DNA from: Varroa destructor
Lineage: Eukaryota > Arthropoda > Arachnida > Mesostigmata > Varroidae
Assembly (NCBI RefSeq): GCF_002443255.2
Contig: NW_019211457.1
Coordinates: forward strand, 50,084,137 to 50,148,136
Length of the DNA stretch: 64,000 nucleotides
Reading direction: 5' to 3'
The position numbers were made by a program, and so were the translations under genes. Below are positions 26,510 to 38,254 of the stretch, one piece after another; position 1 is the first letter of the stretch; each line of letters opens with the position of its first letter. Under the pieces are notes generated by a model. That model worked only from the letters and a program-made list of their open reading frames with translations. It ran no database searches and had not been told where the DNA came from.

Positions 26510-27178
26510 CTATATATACAGCGACATAGTCGACTACGAAGAACATGCCCCAACTACAGCTCTCGTTTCCCAAGTCCTTTTCTCTCCGGACCTCTCTTTG
26601 GGCTTAATCCCGTTGTGTTAGGAGGTAAGTATGCCACTGTTCTGCCCCAACCAAGCGCCATTTCGACCCTTCTTCATTGAGGTTCAGGTTCTGCAGGAAC
26701 AAAGGGTGGGGCATGTTAGCGGTATTTCTCTTATACCTGTTTCTTCCCCTCTATTTTTGCGTTGTTCGCAATACCGAACAGGGCGTCGGGAAGTATCTTC
26801 GAAGACACGCCTTCGACGGCTCATAGTGACAGACAAAACCGAACCCGATGCCGTGTGCGCTTTTCTTTTCGATTTCATTCGGGCTCAAGCCAGCCAGCAA
26901 CGTTGCTTTGCTTTAGATGGCAAGAGGCTTGAAGGCGCAAAAGGACACTCTGCTCTGTCCGGCAGCCAACTAGTTAGAACATGAAGATTTGTTTTAAGAC
27001 TATAAACCTTTACCTTCCACCATTCTTTTCCACTTCTAAGTGGCGATGTTGATGTGGACCGTAAAGCCAACGAAACTAATTTTCGAGAGTTTTCGATTAC
27101 CGGTACTTATGGGACCCACTTACGGCCACTCCTGTGATGAATGCGTCGAAACAAAAAAAGCAAAATACTCTTGTTGAG

Positions 27179-27210
27179 TGCGAAAGTTATATATATATAT
27201 AACTTTCGCA
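27179..27210. repeat. Perfect 32-bp palindrome
   Basis: Each 16-base half is the exact reverse complement of the other, with no spacer. The ends are TGCGAAAGTT / AACTTTCGCA and the centre is a TA run. Further AT-rich simple sequence follows to about 27245. Confidence 0.95.
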
Positions 27211-30200
27211 ATATATATATTATAAATATATATATATATTTTTTTTACTTTTCTTTGTTTCATTATATCGAAATCGACCTGCGTACATATATATGAGAAA
27301 ACAGAAAAGACTCGTGTTACAAATCTTTATGAGTACAATCTATTGACAACTATTAAACAATAAATCTTTGAGGCGGTGTCTATACTAAAGTAAGGCACTT
27401 CTATTAGGCACGTAGAACTTTGCAGGCCCGAGTCTCCGTTGTTCAGATAATACACCACAAGCTCAAGTTGATAACAAAAATTAAAACGAACGGCTACCGA
27501 CTTGAATTGTGGCACACATTTAGATTTCCGGAAGTTGGCGGGGCAACGCAGTACTATGATAACCTGCGGATGAAGAGCGGGTTAGGTACATAAAACAAGC
27601 TTAAACAATAAGTTTTTGATAATAATAAATAAATCGATTTTTGTGAATGTTTGATGAATAGTTATTCACGTGGTTTATCGTGCTGAGAAGTTTCTTTCCA
27701 TTGCGAACGAGCAAGTTGAAATATAACTATGAAAGACAACATACGAAACAAAATAGTCTCTTGTATTCAAGTTGATCTTTTGTTTGTAAAAGATATATGG
27801 CTGCAACTTTAGCGAGACTCAAGTGTGATTATATTCCTTGACAAATCATTACTCCGACCGGCTGAAACATGTTAGCAATTGCTATTGGGTACACCTGTTA
27901 AGGTCAAAAAGAGAATCTCATAAACTTATATAAGTCAAAAGGTACAGAAATCAATCTAGTTCCTATTATCTAGTTTTAGCGAGTGATACACCCTCTACGA
28001 ACTCCAGTTTTTTACACCATCAGGTTATGACGCTATTATAACGTATACTGGAGTATTTTTTTTTCTTTCTCATTAGATAATGGGAATGCCTTTGCGTAAC
28101 CTTTTTGCATTTAAGACCCATGTTGGTCCTAGTTTTGCTTTTTGAGCATTCGAACGTCACACTACGAGCTAGAGGCTGCACGATTTATCAAAAAATAATT
28201 GCAAATTAACTGTACCATTCTCTTTTGGCTGGCGTCAATCACTTGAATTTTCGAGTGCAAGAAGAACAGATAGATCGGACAAAACGGTCTCATGAAATAC
28301 TCGACGTCACACTAATAGACTTATTCCTGTGAAGATATATTCGAAATAAAGGAAAGCGAGCTGAAAATTGACGATACTGACGAAAGCTTTGAGAATTCTC
28401 TGAAGTTTGCAAATCAATAGCCCGTAGTTCCATTTGGGGCATATATGAAGCCGACATGCGCACTACGTTATGAACGATAATGGACCAAAATTTTCCGCGG
28501 GCAATTACGTATACAGGAATCATACACGAACACGATCAAGCTGGCTTTGAAAAGCGAGGCGCAGATCGTTCTTGCCCACTTCTCGAAAAATATATGCAAT
28601 TTTTGTTGATGCGTTAGAAGTTAGGCCATTCAAAACTCGGCTTCATACAACCTATAAAGGACACACCATCATATGTTACCTGCCAGTAAATGGTTGTAAA
28701 ATATATCAAATATGTAGTCTTGCCTCTGGGCCATATAACCATATTTCGTAGGGCTATACGGATTAACAACGTAAAGATCTTCAACCAATATTTTCTCAGA
28801 TACGAATAAATTGTCGTTTCGTTTAGGCTCAAGAAACTGCTAGGTTTATTTACTTCCCTGCGCGAGAACAGCTGTTTGATACGATAGCTATAGGTGTTAT
28901 TCCATATTGCTTCAGTTACCCCTATATATTATTAGCGGTGTCGGCCGTACTTAAGAAAACATCGAAAGACATGTCTCATCACAATTGCGCTGCTCTAATC
29001 ATGACGACGGGTTAACTTAAATCGGCTGGATACATTCATTGATCTCTCTTAAAATCTTACTGCGAAACTCGTGGAGTCTTTAAGCGCCATAAGGTAGCGG
29101 TTGCAATTGTGCTATAGCTTATATTGTGATAGGAGAATCCCAGAATAATAACTCGGCTTTGCTGACAGTCCCAGGACCCAAAATGCTGGCTAGCGATACC
29201 AATACGTCCCATTTTGACCCTCCGTCTTTTTGTTTACGGGGCAAAAACTGTATCATTGTGCGTGTTTATCTTATTTTCAATGTAACAACAAAGAATTTAA
29301 GATAACGGACACCATTAAATTGCTCTCATCGAGGACAGCTAGCTAGCTAAGTGAATTTCCAGTTTTGAATTCTATGGGCACATTTTATCAACATCAAATG
29401 CAATGATGTTTATGAAGCAATGAAATTTATACAAAAAAAAAAAGTTACACCGTGTATATTACCTGTTACCAGATATTAAACCTATATTCATGGTATACCG
29501 TAGACCGAACAATAACGTTTTTAGTTATGGCGATCTTATGATACAAGTGAAGTTTATTACAGTATACTCTGGTACCAACGTGAAACCTACGCTATCTCAT
29601 AAATACTAATTGGTGGTCCAATCAGAAAGACCCGAAGATGTAATCTTCAAGCTGAAGCTTATTGCCCATCCACAAGTCAACTATATTGACATATGGTGGC
29701 ACGCTTGAGGGCGCGAGTATATAAATATGTTTGTACTAAATTATCCTATCGGATAAAATAACTATATTACAGCCTTAACTCATACCTACCGTATCGATGC
29801 AAAGTATTACACATTCAACGCACTTTACATTTGCTTGAATCGGCGATTGGCCATCCGTTTTCTTCGTGAAAAACTCCCTCCAATCCCATTTTTCTTTTCT
29901 ATTCCTGCTTTCCTCTTTCTATCTTTCATCCAATCCCTATGACGTAATAGACTATATGAAATATTTTGTCTTATTAATTGGTTTAAGTTTGCACGGTTTA
30001 AGTTGACCTATAAGTCACTGTTTTTCAATCGCATATATAATATCGTGATGTAATCATTATCATCTTATTAGAGCTTTTCAAGGCATCATTCCGCTTCCAA
30101 CTTTAAGGTTCCACTATGCAGACAGAATTCCTTCCTCATTAACCTATCTTACTGGACTTGAAAGTGTGCAATCAATACCTTTCAATCCTATTAATGTTAC

Positions 30201-31036
30201 CAACACCTAATGGTCTGCTCCGAACATAAATTTCTTCTTACAAAGATACAAAACTATGCCGTTTCTAGCCGCAGACAAAAAAGCAATTGCTCTTCTCTTA
30301 CTCGCCGAATGGCCCCTCTGCGCGGAATTCAATATGCATAAAGCATGTGCCGCAAGCATTTCGGTCCTCGTGTACCTCCGTACGAACGCTGCGCGAGGGC
30401 CTACATCAAAGATTTTCATAGCAATAATAAGAAGAGTCGTATTGAAATTTGCCAGCGGCCGTGCTTCTATAAATGTATGTTTCATCACCCTGAATACCCG
30501 ATTCCGTTTAATACCACATTCAAACTTGATCTACTTCTCTGCCTATTGGCCGGTTTCTCTACCTAGCGATCCGACAAATTCAGAAAAGGTAAAGACAGGC
30601 CTCAAATAGAAACTGGCTGAAAATAGTGCAGGTGTAGCTTGTGCAATATCAAAAGCGTCCGCTAAGTATTGAAAACTTTAATTTATACGGAAATTATTTA
30701 CTGAAGGATTTGGTCGACACCAATGCATGTAACTCTTAAGAACTACCGCGCACGATCCATGCAATAGAATTTAGTAAGCAAAATCGATCATCATATGGAA
30801 CTACAAACCCATCCAGACAAACTGGTAGTCGGAACGTATGCACAGTATACGATACTCACTATCATTGAATCTTTTCCGATCAGTGTCTCTCGAAACAAAA
30901 ACTAAACTCTTCTTGTTAATTTTATGATATGTTCCCTTACCGCTATCTTTTATATCTATCCTATAGTCCGCTGTTGTTGCTGTGTACCTGCAAAGCGCAC
31001 GACCCCTTCTAATGTTCTCTTGCACATAAACGATTT
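27211..31036. other. Noncoding AT-rich stretch
   Basis: No supported gene. Open stretches of up to 117 codons near 30250-30610 have no motif and no splice support. Confidence 0.55.
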
Positions 31037-31062
31037 TCTAAACGAAGAGACCTTCGTTTAGA
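31037..31062. repeat. Short hairpin, 11-bp perfect arms, 4-base loop
   Basis: TCTAAACGAAG and CTTCGTTTAGA flank AGAC. It lies 420 bases from the 42-bp palindrome. Confidence 0.9.
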
Positions 31063-31484
31063 CGTAGAGACCGATAATTCTTAGAAGGAAGGACCTTTTC
31101 GTGTGTTGACTAACCTTTAATGACCAACCTTCAATTCTACCGCCCTAGAACAACTTTTTTCTAAATTTTTTTTTTATTTAAAAATTTAGCACCAACCACT
31201 GAGTGTCGTACAGATGTATACGCTAGCTTAATAACCCGCTTATATACTCTAATTGACCTAACGAGCTTGAAAGCAACCTCGTTTTCGGCATTCTATCGAT
31301 ATCCCATGGCCAGCAGCTGTATCATCTGGTAATTTCAAACTTCTAACCCTAAAAACTGTCTACTGTATGCAGATGTGTAACAGAAGAATCATAATAGATG
31401 TACAAAGAAAGCATGTTAACTTTATTACCGCCGCGTGTTTATAGAGCAGCATAGATTGGTAATGTTATGGCAATGCAATAAAAG

Positions 31485-31526
31485 GATTTTCTGTGCGATG
31501 GCGTGCACGCCATCGCACAGAAAATC
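31485..31526. repeat. Perfect 42-bp palindrome without spacer
   Basis: The left half starts GATTTTCTGTGCG and the right half ends CGCACAGAAAATC. The halves meet at GCGTG|CACGC, and the 21 bp of each are exactly complementary. The sequence is mixed in composition, not simple sequence. Confidence 0.97.
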
Positions 31527-32828
31527 AATCTCATCATAATGCAACTTAGCCTTACGTTTGAGCATTTCATGAGAAAACCAGAAGCAAGCATTCAAATTGT
31601 GAAGGCACACGCATAATATTCAAGCAGTCTGGTTAGGCAACAACGAGTGCATTAACGCTGTTAGTGCACCCGTCGCCGCATTAGACGCCTGCTCTGGGCT
31701 AGGAACAAAAGGGAAGGACAAGGAAAGGGAGAGGCGCTAGTTTGCATCACCGGGTTTGAGAAAGTTACCAGCACTTCGCAGATGTTACGAGCTTAGAGTC
31801 GATCGAAGTCAAACAGGTTACGTACAACTCCAGCCTCCGTGCACTACACGATCGTAGACACCCGACGATAATGGCTTGCTGAATAAATATTTCAATCTTC
31901 ACTGGCCGTTGTTAAGTCTAGAGCGCAACGTGGAAAGAGATAGCTGTTTGGAGAGCAGGACCCCCATGTAGAAGAACTTACGATGTGCCCAGGCGTTTGC
32001 TTAACTCGGCAAGGTTCGTTCCAGCTTTACACTGTGGCTTGCCGCTCCAAATGTAGAGTGACGTGTGTCAAAGCTGACCATACACTGATTAAATTTTATG
32101 AGAAGACATACTGGAATCTAACTAATTAAATCTGGGACGATATATTTCCAGCTAACCACTGGTTATTGTGATCATTTTATCGAAGATAGCGAGTACCAAG
32201 CTGGCCATCCGTATCCCTATTGAACATATCTGGCTTTACGGAAAATTCATTATACACTCTTATAAAATGTGAGCAGCATATGTATCATGGGATATTTCTA
32301 GTGTGTACATAACGACGCTATCGTGAAGGCTGTATGAACGATAGAACTCTCACTTTAGTTTCGTTGGTCTACAGGCGTTAAAATTTTGACGGGTTCTAAA
32401 TTGCTTCGGCTAGCACAGCGGCGGCCATCCGGTAAAAAGTGACGCCAAAAAGAACCGAATATATTTACATACATAACATCTAAGGTTTTATTTAAATAAA
32501 GCAGTAACAAAGTGAGCTCCCTTGGCTTTTTTCATAGTAGCCATTTACTCTACAGATCTTTGTCGCTTCTTCGGCGCTTTTCTGGCCTATACCTGGTTCT
32601 GTCTTTGAAATGGTTTATCCGTCGTTTGTGGATTGTCGCATATCGTAACCTACACGGCTATCCACAAAAGAGAATTACGTCCGAAGACACGTCTTGTATG
32701 ATGCGGCATGTCGACAGGAGTTTTCATTAGTCTTTTTTTTTTAACCAAACTGTGAATTCTGTTCGCTAGCAGGAGATGATCTCAGGTATACTTGCACCCC
32801 AAGTCATTAAAAAAAATGTTTCCAGGGC
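31527..32828. other. Noncoding stretch upstream of the transposase relic
   Basis: No gene recognised. Part of it may belong to the decayed transposon at 32.8 kb, but I found no matching transposase N-terminal motif or terminal repeat here. Confidence 0.45.
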
Positions 32829-33047
32829 ATGTGGCTTAAATTGGGTAATCCACCTTTCCACGTACTCGAGTTAGTAAGGAAGCGCCTGGTCTCCAAGTGG
32901 TGTGACATCAAATGGCCCCTAAAATCACGTGACGGAACTCTGCTCGCTATCTTTTTATGGGGGCACTTAAAAAGCGGCGTGTGCTATAACTATACAAGGG
33001 CAGCAGGCATCCTTCGGAAGGAAAAAATATCGGTATTTCCGTCCTAG
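32829..33047 (+). pseudogene. Decayed mariner-type (Tc1/mariner superfamily) transposase fragment
   Basis: The reading frame resembles the C-terminal catalytic region of mariner-like transposases. The family has a GAPPHF-like segment, then a WPPRSPDLTPLDFFLWG-type block, then YLK. Here the equivalents are NPPFHV (residues 7-12), WPLKSRDGTLLAIFLWGHLK (residues 29-48, FLWGHLK at 32952-32972) and a charged tail. The spacing between the first two blocks is shorter than usual, suggesting a deletion. The Asp of the GAPPH block and the last catalytic Asp are not conserved (A at residue 40), so the product would be inactive. No N-terminal helix-turn-helix or terminal inverted repeats were found. The assignment rests on remembered motifs, not on a search. 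Confidence 0.65.
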
Positions 33048-34653
33048 GATAGGATAAATATATGGCAAATAACTATCACAAAGAGAGCCAAGAAAACTTC
33101 ACTGATATTGTATTTAGGTTAAATCGCACACGTGTAAAGTTCATGTGAATTTTTCAGTTTCTTCGTCCTTTGAAGTTGCTTTCGATCAGATGGCCGTCCA
33201 GAAGCAAATAAGCTTGTTCAAAACGGTAAGAGTAAGCTAATGGTTGTCTAGATGTTTCCGTGGCTATAACTGATATGGCGGTATGATATCTGCTGCTTAT
33301 TGATTTCAGCTATGGTACTGCCAGAAATGACCATTACTTTAATTGAAAGCAGCCAAACTGAATAGGCGGATGTACTTTGGAAGGCCCAAGTTTGTAATAT
33401 GTAGAAAGCATCAGATTGGTTTGCCACGGACAACTAAACTGTTCATCAAAATTCTACAATCGCCTGCATTTAAAACAAAGCTTTTCTGGTTGATCTGGAA
33501 GGTGACGAGTATTAGTAAGGATTTCACTTATGAAGTGTAATCGTGAACGAGATTTTGTGGAGATGTAGCGTATTTCAAATATTATAACAGTAGATATTTG
33601 TTCCCGAAATTGAATTGACTTCAGGTTTTCAATAAATGGGTCCGAGGTTAATTCATATAAACTAGCACATTGCGAAACTGCAGTATACCCCTGAGAAGGG
33701 AGAAACTGATTACCGGGTGTCCATTGTGTGGTTAGACTGAATACAGAGGGCGCAGATACCGCCATCTAGGGGAAAAGTTAGGGCACATGACATGGAAGAC
33801 GCAACCGGCACTGGCGAATAGTTCCTTTCCTCTCTTTCGGTGAAAGAAAGTTCGGCGTCCGCCTGAGTGCCTGCGGGTCGACAGAAAAGGCAAGTCAGTA
33901 AGTGGCCTATAGCACCAGTGATTGTGTCGTTCAATCAATCTAGGCCTGCTGATTTAGGCCCGTCCATCTGCAGCCTATCTTGGCGATTGCAAACGAAAGG
34001 CTTGAAGCTTTTCATTTAAAAATACATACGTTTCTTACGTTTTTATGGTGGCAAATCACAAGGGATTAAACAGGTGTTTTTTGTATAATCTAACGTCAGC
34101 GAAATGCAGCTTCAAAATAGACTCTACTTCCTGCTGAGCGTAGGTACATTTAGGACACGGTGTTGATATAATGAGCGATGTGTACTGTTTTCCCAAAATA
34201 CTTTGAAAAGATGTGGTCGCAAAATACGCGTTAAGGTGTTCATTACATTAATACCCGTTATTGCCTCGTTCCTTCCTAACTACACGACATTGCACTCCAA
34301 CTGCGAATAGATTTGTTTCTTATATTTTACAACTGGAACATTCTTTAACACATGGTCAACTTATCTTAAGCTATTAAACTTTCTCATTTTGTTCTTTCTT
34401 CTACCTCGACATAGGCGATTCACCTACATCAAGTCTCTAATTTGCAGTAACACGTGGCTTTCAACTCGGCCCGCCATAGTTCGATGTGAATCCTGCAGTA
34501 CTTTCGAGGAAAAATACCTGCCTGAAAATTCAACGCAGACGAAGTTAATTAACAATTACCGAAGGTTGGTTTCTTTAATGGCAGGCTATACCCATAGCTT
34601 ATCCAATAGAACAGTTGAATAACTGCAGACGGAGCCCCGCACGAGGTTTATAT
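33048..34653. other. Noncoding stretch
   Basis: No gene recognised. Two minus-strand frames are open near 33710-33940 without motifs. Confidence 0.5.
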
Positions 34654-34906
34654 ATGAATAAAGAAATCACGTTCGATTATTTCTACGGTCTGTTCATCCG
34701 GTTGCTTCCGTGGATCCGAGCTCAAATAATTAATGATCTTGTGTTTTCGAGTCGAAATAACATACTTACCTATTGGCCCAAGTGTGGGCCCTCTCTATAC
34801 CGAAAAGTGAAGGCTTTCGAATCAGCAGTGTTCTATGCCGTGATGAGTTTGCTCTACACGTCGTTAAAAGGCGGCAAGTGGGAAAACCGAAGTGGGCTGG
34901 GTAAGT
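34654..34906 (+). CDS. Low-confidence candidate first exon in the longest unassigned open frame
   Basis: An open frame runs from 34615 to 35166. This is long for chance here, since I would expect fewer than one of its length. The first ATG is at 34654 (MNKEITFDYFYGLF). A good donor (CTGG|GTAAGTTG, intron from 34907) cuts the frame after codon 84, and the remainder is pyrimidine-rich and looks intronic. The 84-residue product is rich in aromatic residues with no recognisable motif or clear signal peptide. It may be an unidentified lineage-specific exon or a chance ORF. Confidence 0.15.
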
Positions 34907-37900
34907 TGGTAACCCAAGTTGCTTCGTTGTGTTCATCTTGTGTGCAACCGACTATTTTCACCAACAGCGGCTCGTTCAGCGAGACGGAAGTCGTTCCCCA
35001 TTTCCTTCTGCCCTCTTATTCCATCTTGCTCTACTTTTTCTTCCGGCTAGTCGAGTCTCCCGACGGCCAACTCTCGTTTTATGTTTTTTCTCTCTTTCGC
35101 CAACTAGTCTGGTCAGCTAGCCGGTCTGCTTGGTCGGCGATCAGTTTCGGTCGCTTGTTCCTATAACAGTACATACCGCCAGTGTGAAGAAGAACAACCG
35201 CCGCTTTCAGAAACTGAACATAGTAACTTCGTAGAGGTTAGGCAAGGGAAGAAATAAGTGAAAAAATAAAGAGAGATCTTATAGCAGCTGGCAGAAAGCA
35301 GTACGGCTATAGGTAATGGTTAGGAGAATCAGGCAGGTGGGTTTTCTTTCCAGTTGGGCTGCCGGCCTTTTCACGGAACTCTTCTTTCGCAACGACTGTA
35401 CAAAAAAGTCAATTTGTTGTAAAGACATGACGGGGTAGGCCAATCGAAGAAAGAAACAGACAAGTAGCATCCGCCGAAGGGCCAGAGAGAATAAAAGGAG
35501 CTCAAGGGCTCGATCGCGGCAGTCACCGACCGCTTAGGCCTAGCATAGCACATATAGCTCTATCGTGTAGATTCCTTACAACGTCCGAGTTAGCCTGTTG
35601 TACCGACGCAATGACCGTTACCGTCTCCGTCTTTTTCCTTTCGTTCATCTCATTTGGCGGTGATGGTAGCTTTTTCGTCATTGAGTTTTGCGCTTCTCCT
35701 ACATTTCATCGGATTTTTTTACCGATGCCTACACGCCTTCGCAAGCTTTCTCATCTTGCTTCATATATTGCAATCTTTTGTTCCCTCTGTTTGCTCTCAG
35801 TTTCCACGGTTTAGCACCAGCCGTCTCTTGAGGCTGAACCCAACCTTTGGTCAGTTCTGTTCGCACCTAGTTTTTGGCCAGCTGCCTAGTCTTCCTTTGC
35901 TGTGATTCGTCTAATTCAACAGTCCAGTATTCTCCGCCAAGCTTTCAGCCTCCAACGCTGAAACTCAGCGATGCCGCCAACAAAGCTCGAAAGGTGCCCG
36001 CCCTCTGTTGCTCTTGTGAAAGAGGGCACAGAGCCCACCACGCCGTTGCAAACAAACAGTGAGCACCGCCATAAAAATACGACGCAATGCTGCCGACGAA
36101 CGCTGCTACTGTCGCCACAAGCCTCGCCATGATGGGACATCACAGAAAAAGCAACAGCGGTAGCGGTCGAAGCATTCGTCGCTTAATTCAACGAAGGATG
36201 GAGACGAAACGCGCACGCGATTTGATCAATCGACATAGCTAGCGCGATGTACGAACATATTTATTTGACCAATAACAACTATCAGTTTTCCCTAGCCAGC
36301 AGTTTTCTCGACTTTTTCCTTCACTCTCCACTTCGGCCTCCTTCCGAGTAGGCAAGCTAACTATAAAGACACCAGCACCACATTTGATGCTACGAACTAT
36401 GAACTTGCCGTTATAACGAAGTAAAAAAAGCGGGAGTTTCGGTAATAACATATAGAAAAATCCCTCGACTACTCTTCGACGATGCGCCTGCCGATTACTG
36501 CCTTCATCACTTTGGAATTACTGCAGTTGCTGATTGCGGTTTTTGTTCACTGCAAGTGGGCCCCCGAACCCCGCGTACCTTTGAAAGACTAAAGATGCGG
36601 TATAGCAACATTTTCTTTTGGTAGCAAAACCGCAACGTTTAGGCCTCGAACTTGTGCCATGTCTAACTTAAAAAAGGTTGCGTCTTGTTCTCTATCGGGT
36701 GCGCTCCTCAATCCACGTAGTGTGCTATAAAATTCTGCCTGCTAAAAAGTATGTAGAGCCTACTTTTGTTGGTAGACTGAACTTGATATATGATCGTACA
36801 GCTTCCCATCATAGCATATTTCGTTTTTACAACATTATTATTGGTCTGGTTGCTTTAGCTGAGAATCTCAGATGTAGAAACAAAGGATTGTTTCTTCGCG
36901 CATCTGAGCATTACAAATACAGATACATACATGAATAAAAAATGTTGAATCTGGTTGTTAACGATTTTGTTAGCTTAAGGACTCTTGCTGTTGAAGTTAG
37001 CTAGAAGCCCAGGAGTAAATTAGCGACAAGTTTAAAGCAGGATCTCTACCCTCAGAGCTAACTATTGCGAACACGCACAAACTACACTGTTCAAGAAAAG
37101 TTCGACAAGTTTTTTGCATGTAGCTCCGTTATTATCAGGCCTAAATTTTAGGCCTAAATTGGCCAGCTTGATATGTCACTAGAGACTTCATAATATCTAG
37201 GCGTATCTCGAACGTAGTACGTGCCGGAAGAAACGTCCGTTGGATATTGACAATGATTGTATATTTGGACAATATCGGATTTTGATCTAATCGTCAAGGG
37301 TAGTAAAGGCGTAAAGTTTTTTATTCGCAACGCCACACATCGCAGATACACGTTTATCCGCAGAAGGACTGTGTTCTTCTATGTAGAGCTTCTTGGAACA
37401 TTGTAACTGCCAATTCCGCTACAAAACAGAAAATGTTGTTACAGTGACGCCATTTAGTGAAGTCGTGAAGGAATGAATAGCGTCTTTCACAGTCCTTAAC
37501 TAAGCTCTCTAGTAAATTGTCTGCATGAACGTGTCTCTAGTTACGAAAAGTTAATTTGGAACATTTTTCTTTCACCAATAGTCAGCCAAGCCAGTCTCAA
37601 ATAAAATGTTTCATTCATTTTCTCTTGTTGGCAAGCTCAATTTGAGATTAGTAGAATCGATCTGAAACTTCTAACGTAATTCAAGATGTTTAAGGTGTTT
37701 GCAGTACTTTCGCAGTGCAGAATCTAAAAAGACCATACCGACCTCGTAATTGTATAGTAGAGTGCAAAATTCATCAGTTCGAAGCAGTTATAGCACTGTT
37801 AGTGGATTTTGGCCTTCTTATTTAGAGGTTTCAAAGTCACGCATTTATTGTAAAAATGTTGATTACGTACTTATTTTCACCCTTAAAATGTCTGCCAGTT

Positions 37901-38222
37901 AATAAACTGTAAATGGTATTTGTAAACAGCCTCGGAGCGACCTAGTCATATTTGACTCTACGCAGTTGATCAAATGTAACAGTGGTTCGAGGCAAAATCG
38001 CGGCGACGGTGAGGTGGGCAAAGGTGATGTCATTGACACCCGTTGCTCTCTCGATGCCCTAGCTCTCAGTAGTCAGTTGACATGCTAATATGGCTCGCAT
38101 GCTCTACGGGAATGTATTCACGTTTATTGCTAATTGCGTCTGCTCCGAAGCTAACTGCCCGACGGGAGAGCCTTCGTGAGGCCACCACCAGAAATGAGTC
38201 ACAATGGTTGTGGGGCTCAGCA

Positions 38223-38254
38223 GGCCGGCCAGCCAGCCAGCCAGCCAGCCAGCC
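38223..38254. repeat. (AGCC)n microsatellite
   Basis: Two GGCC units followed by six perfect AGCC copies. It creates the repetitive Pro/Ala/Ser/Gln and Gly/Trp/Leu/Ala peptides seen when the stretch is translated, so those are not evidence of coding. Confidence 0.95.

Larger units (their letters stand above)
22326..27178. other. Noncoding AT-rich stretch
   Basis: No supported gene. It contains a short imperfect duplication at 23643-23693, a (TAGA)n run near 24975-24990 and a (TG)n run at 26495-26509. A plus-strand GAG|GTAAGTA donor begins at 26625, but all three preceding frames are equally plausible or implausible, so I assign no exon. Confidence 0.55.

Noticed and set aside
26486..26984. 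Plus-strand frames around the GAG|GTAAGTA donor at 26625
   Set aside because: All three frames before the donor look equally protein-like, so composition is not informative. No acceptor or motif decides between them.
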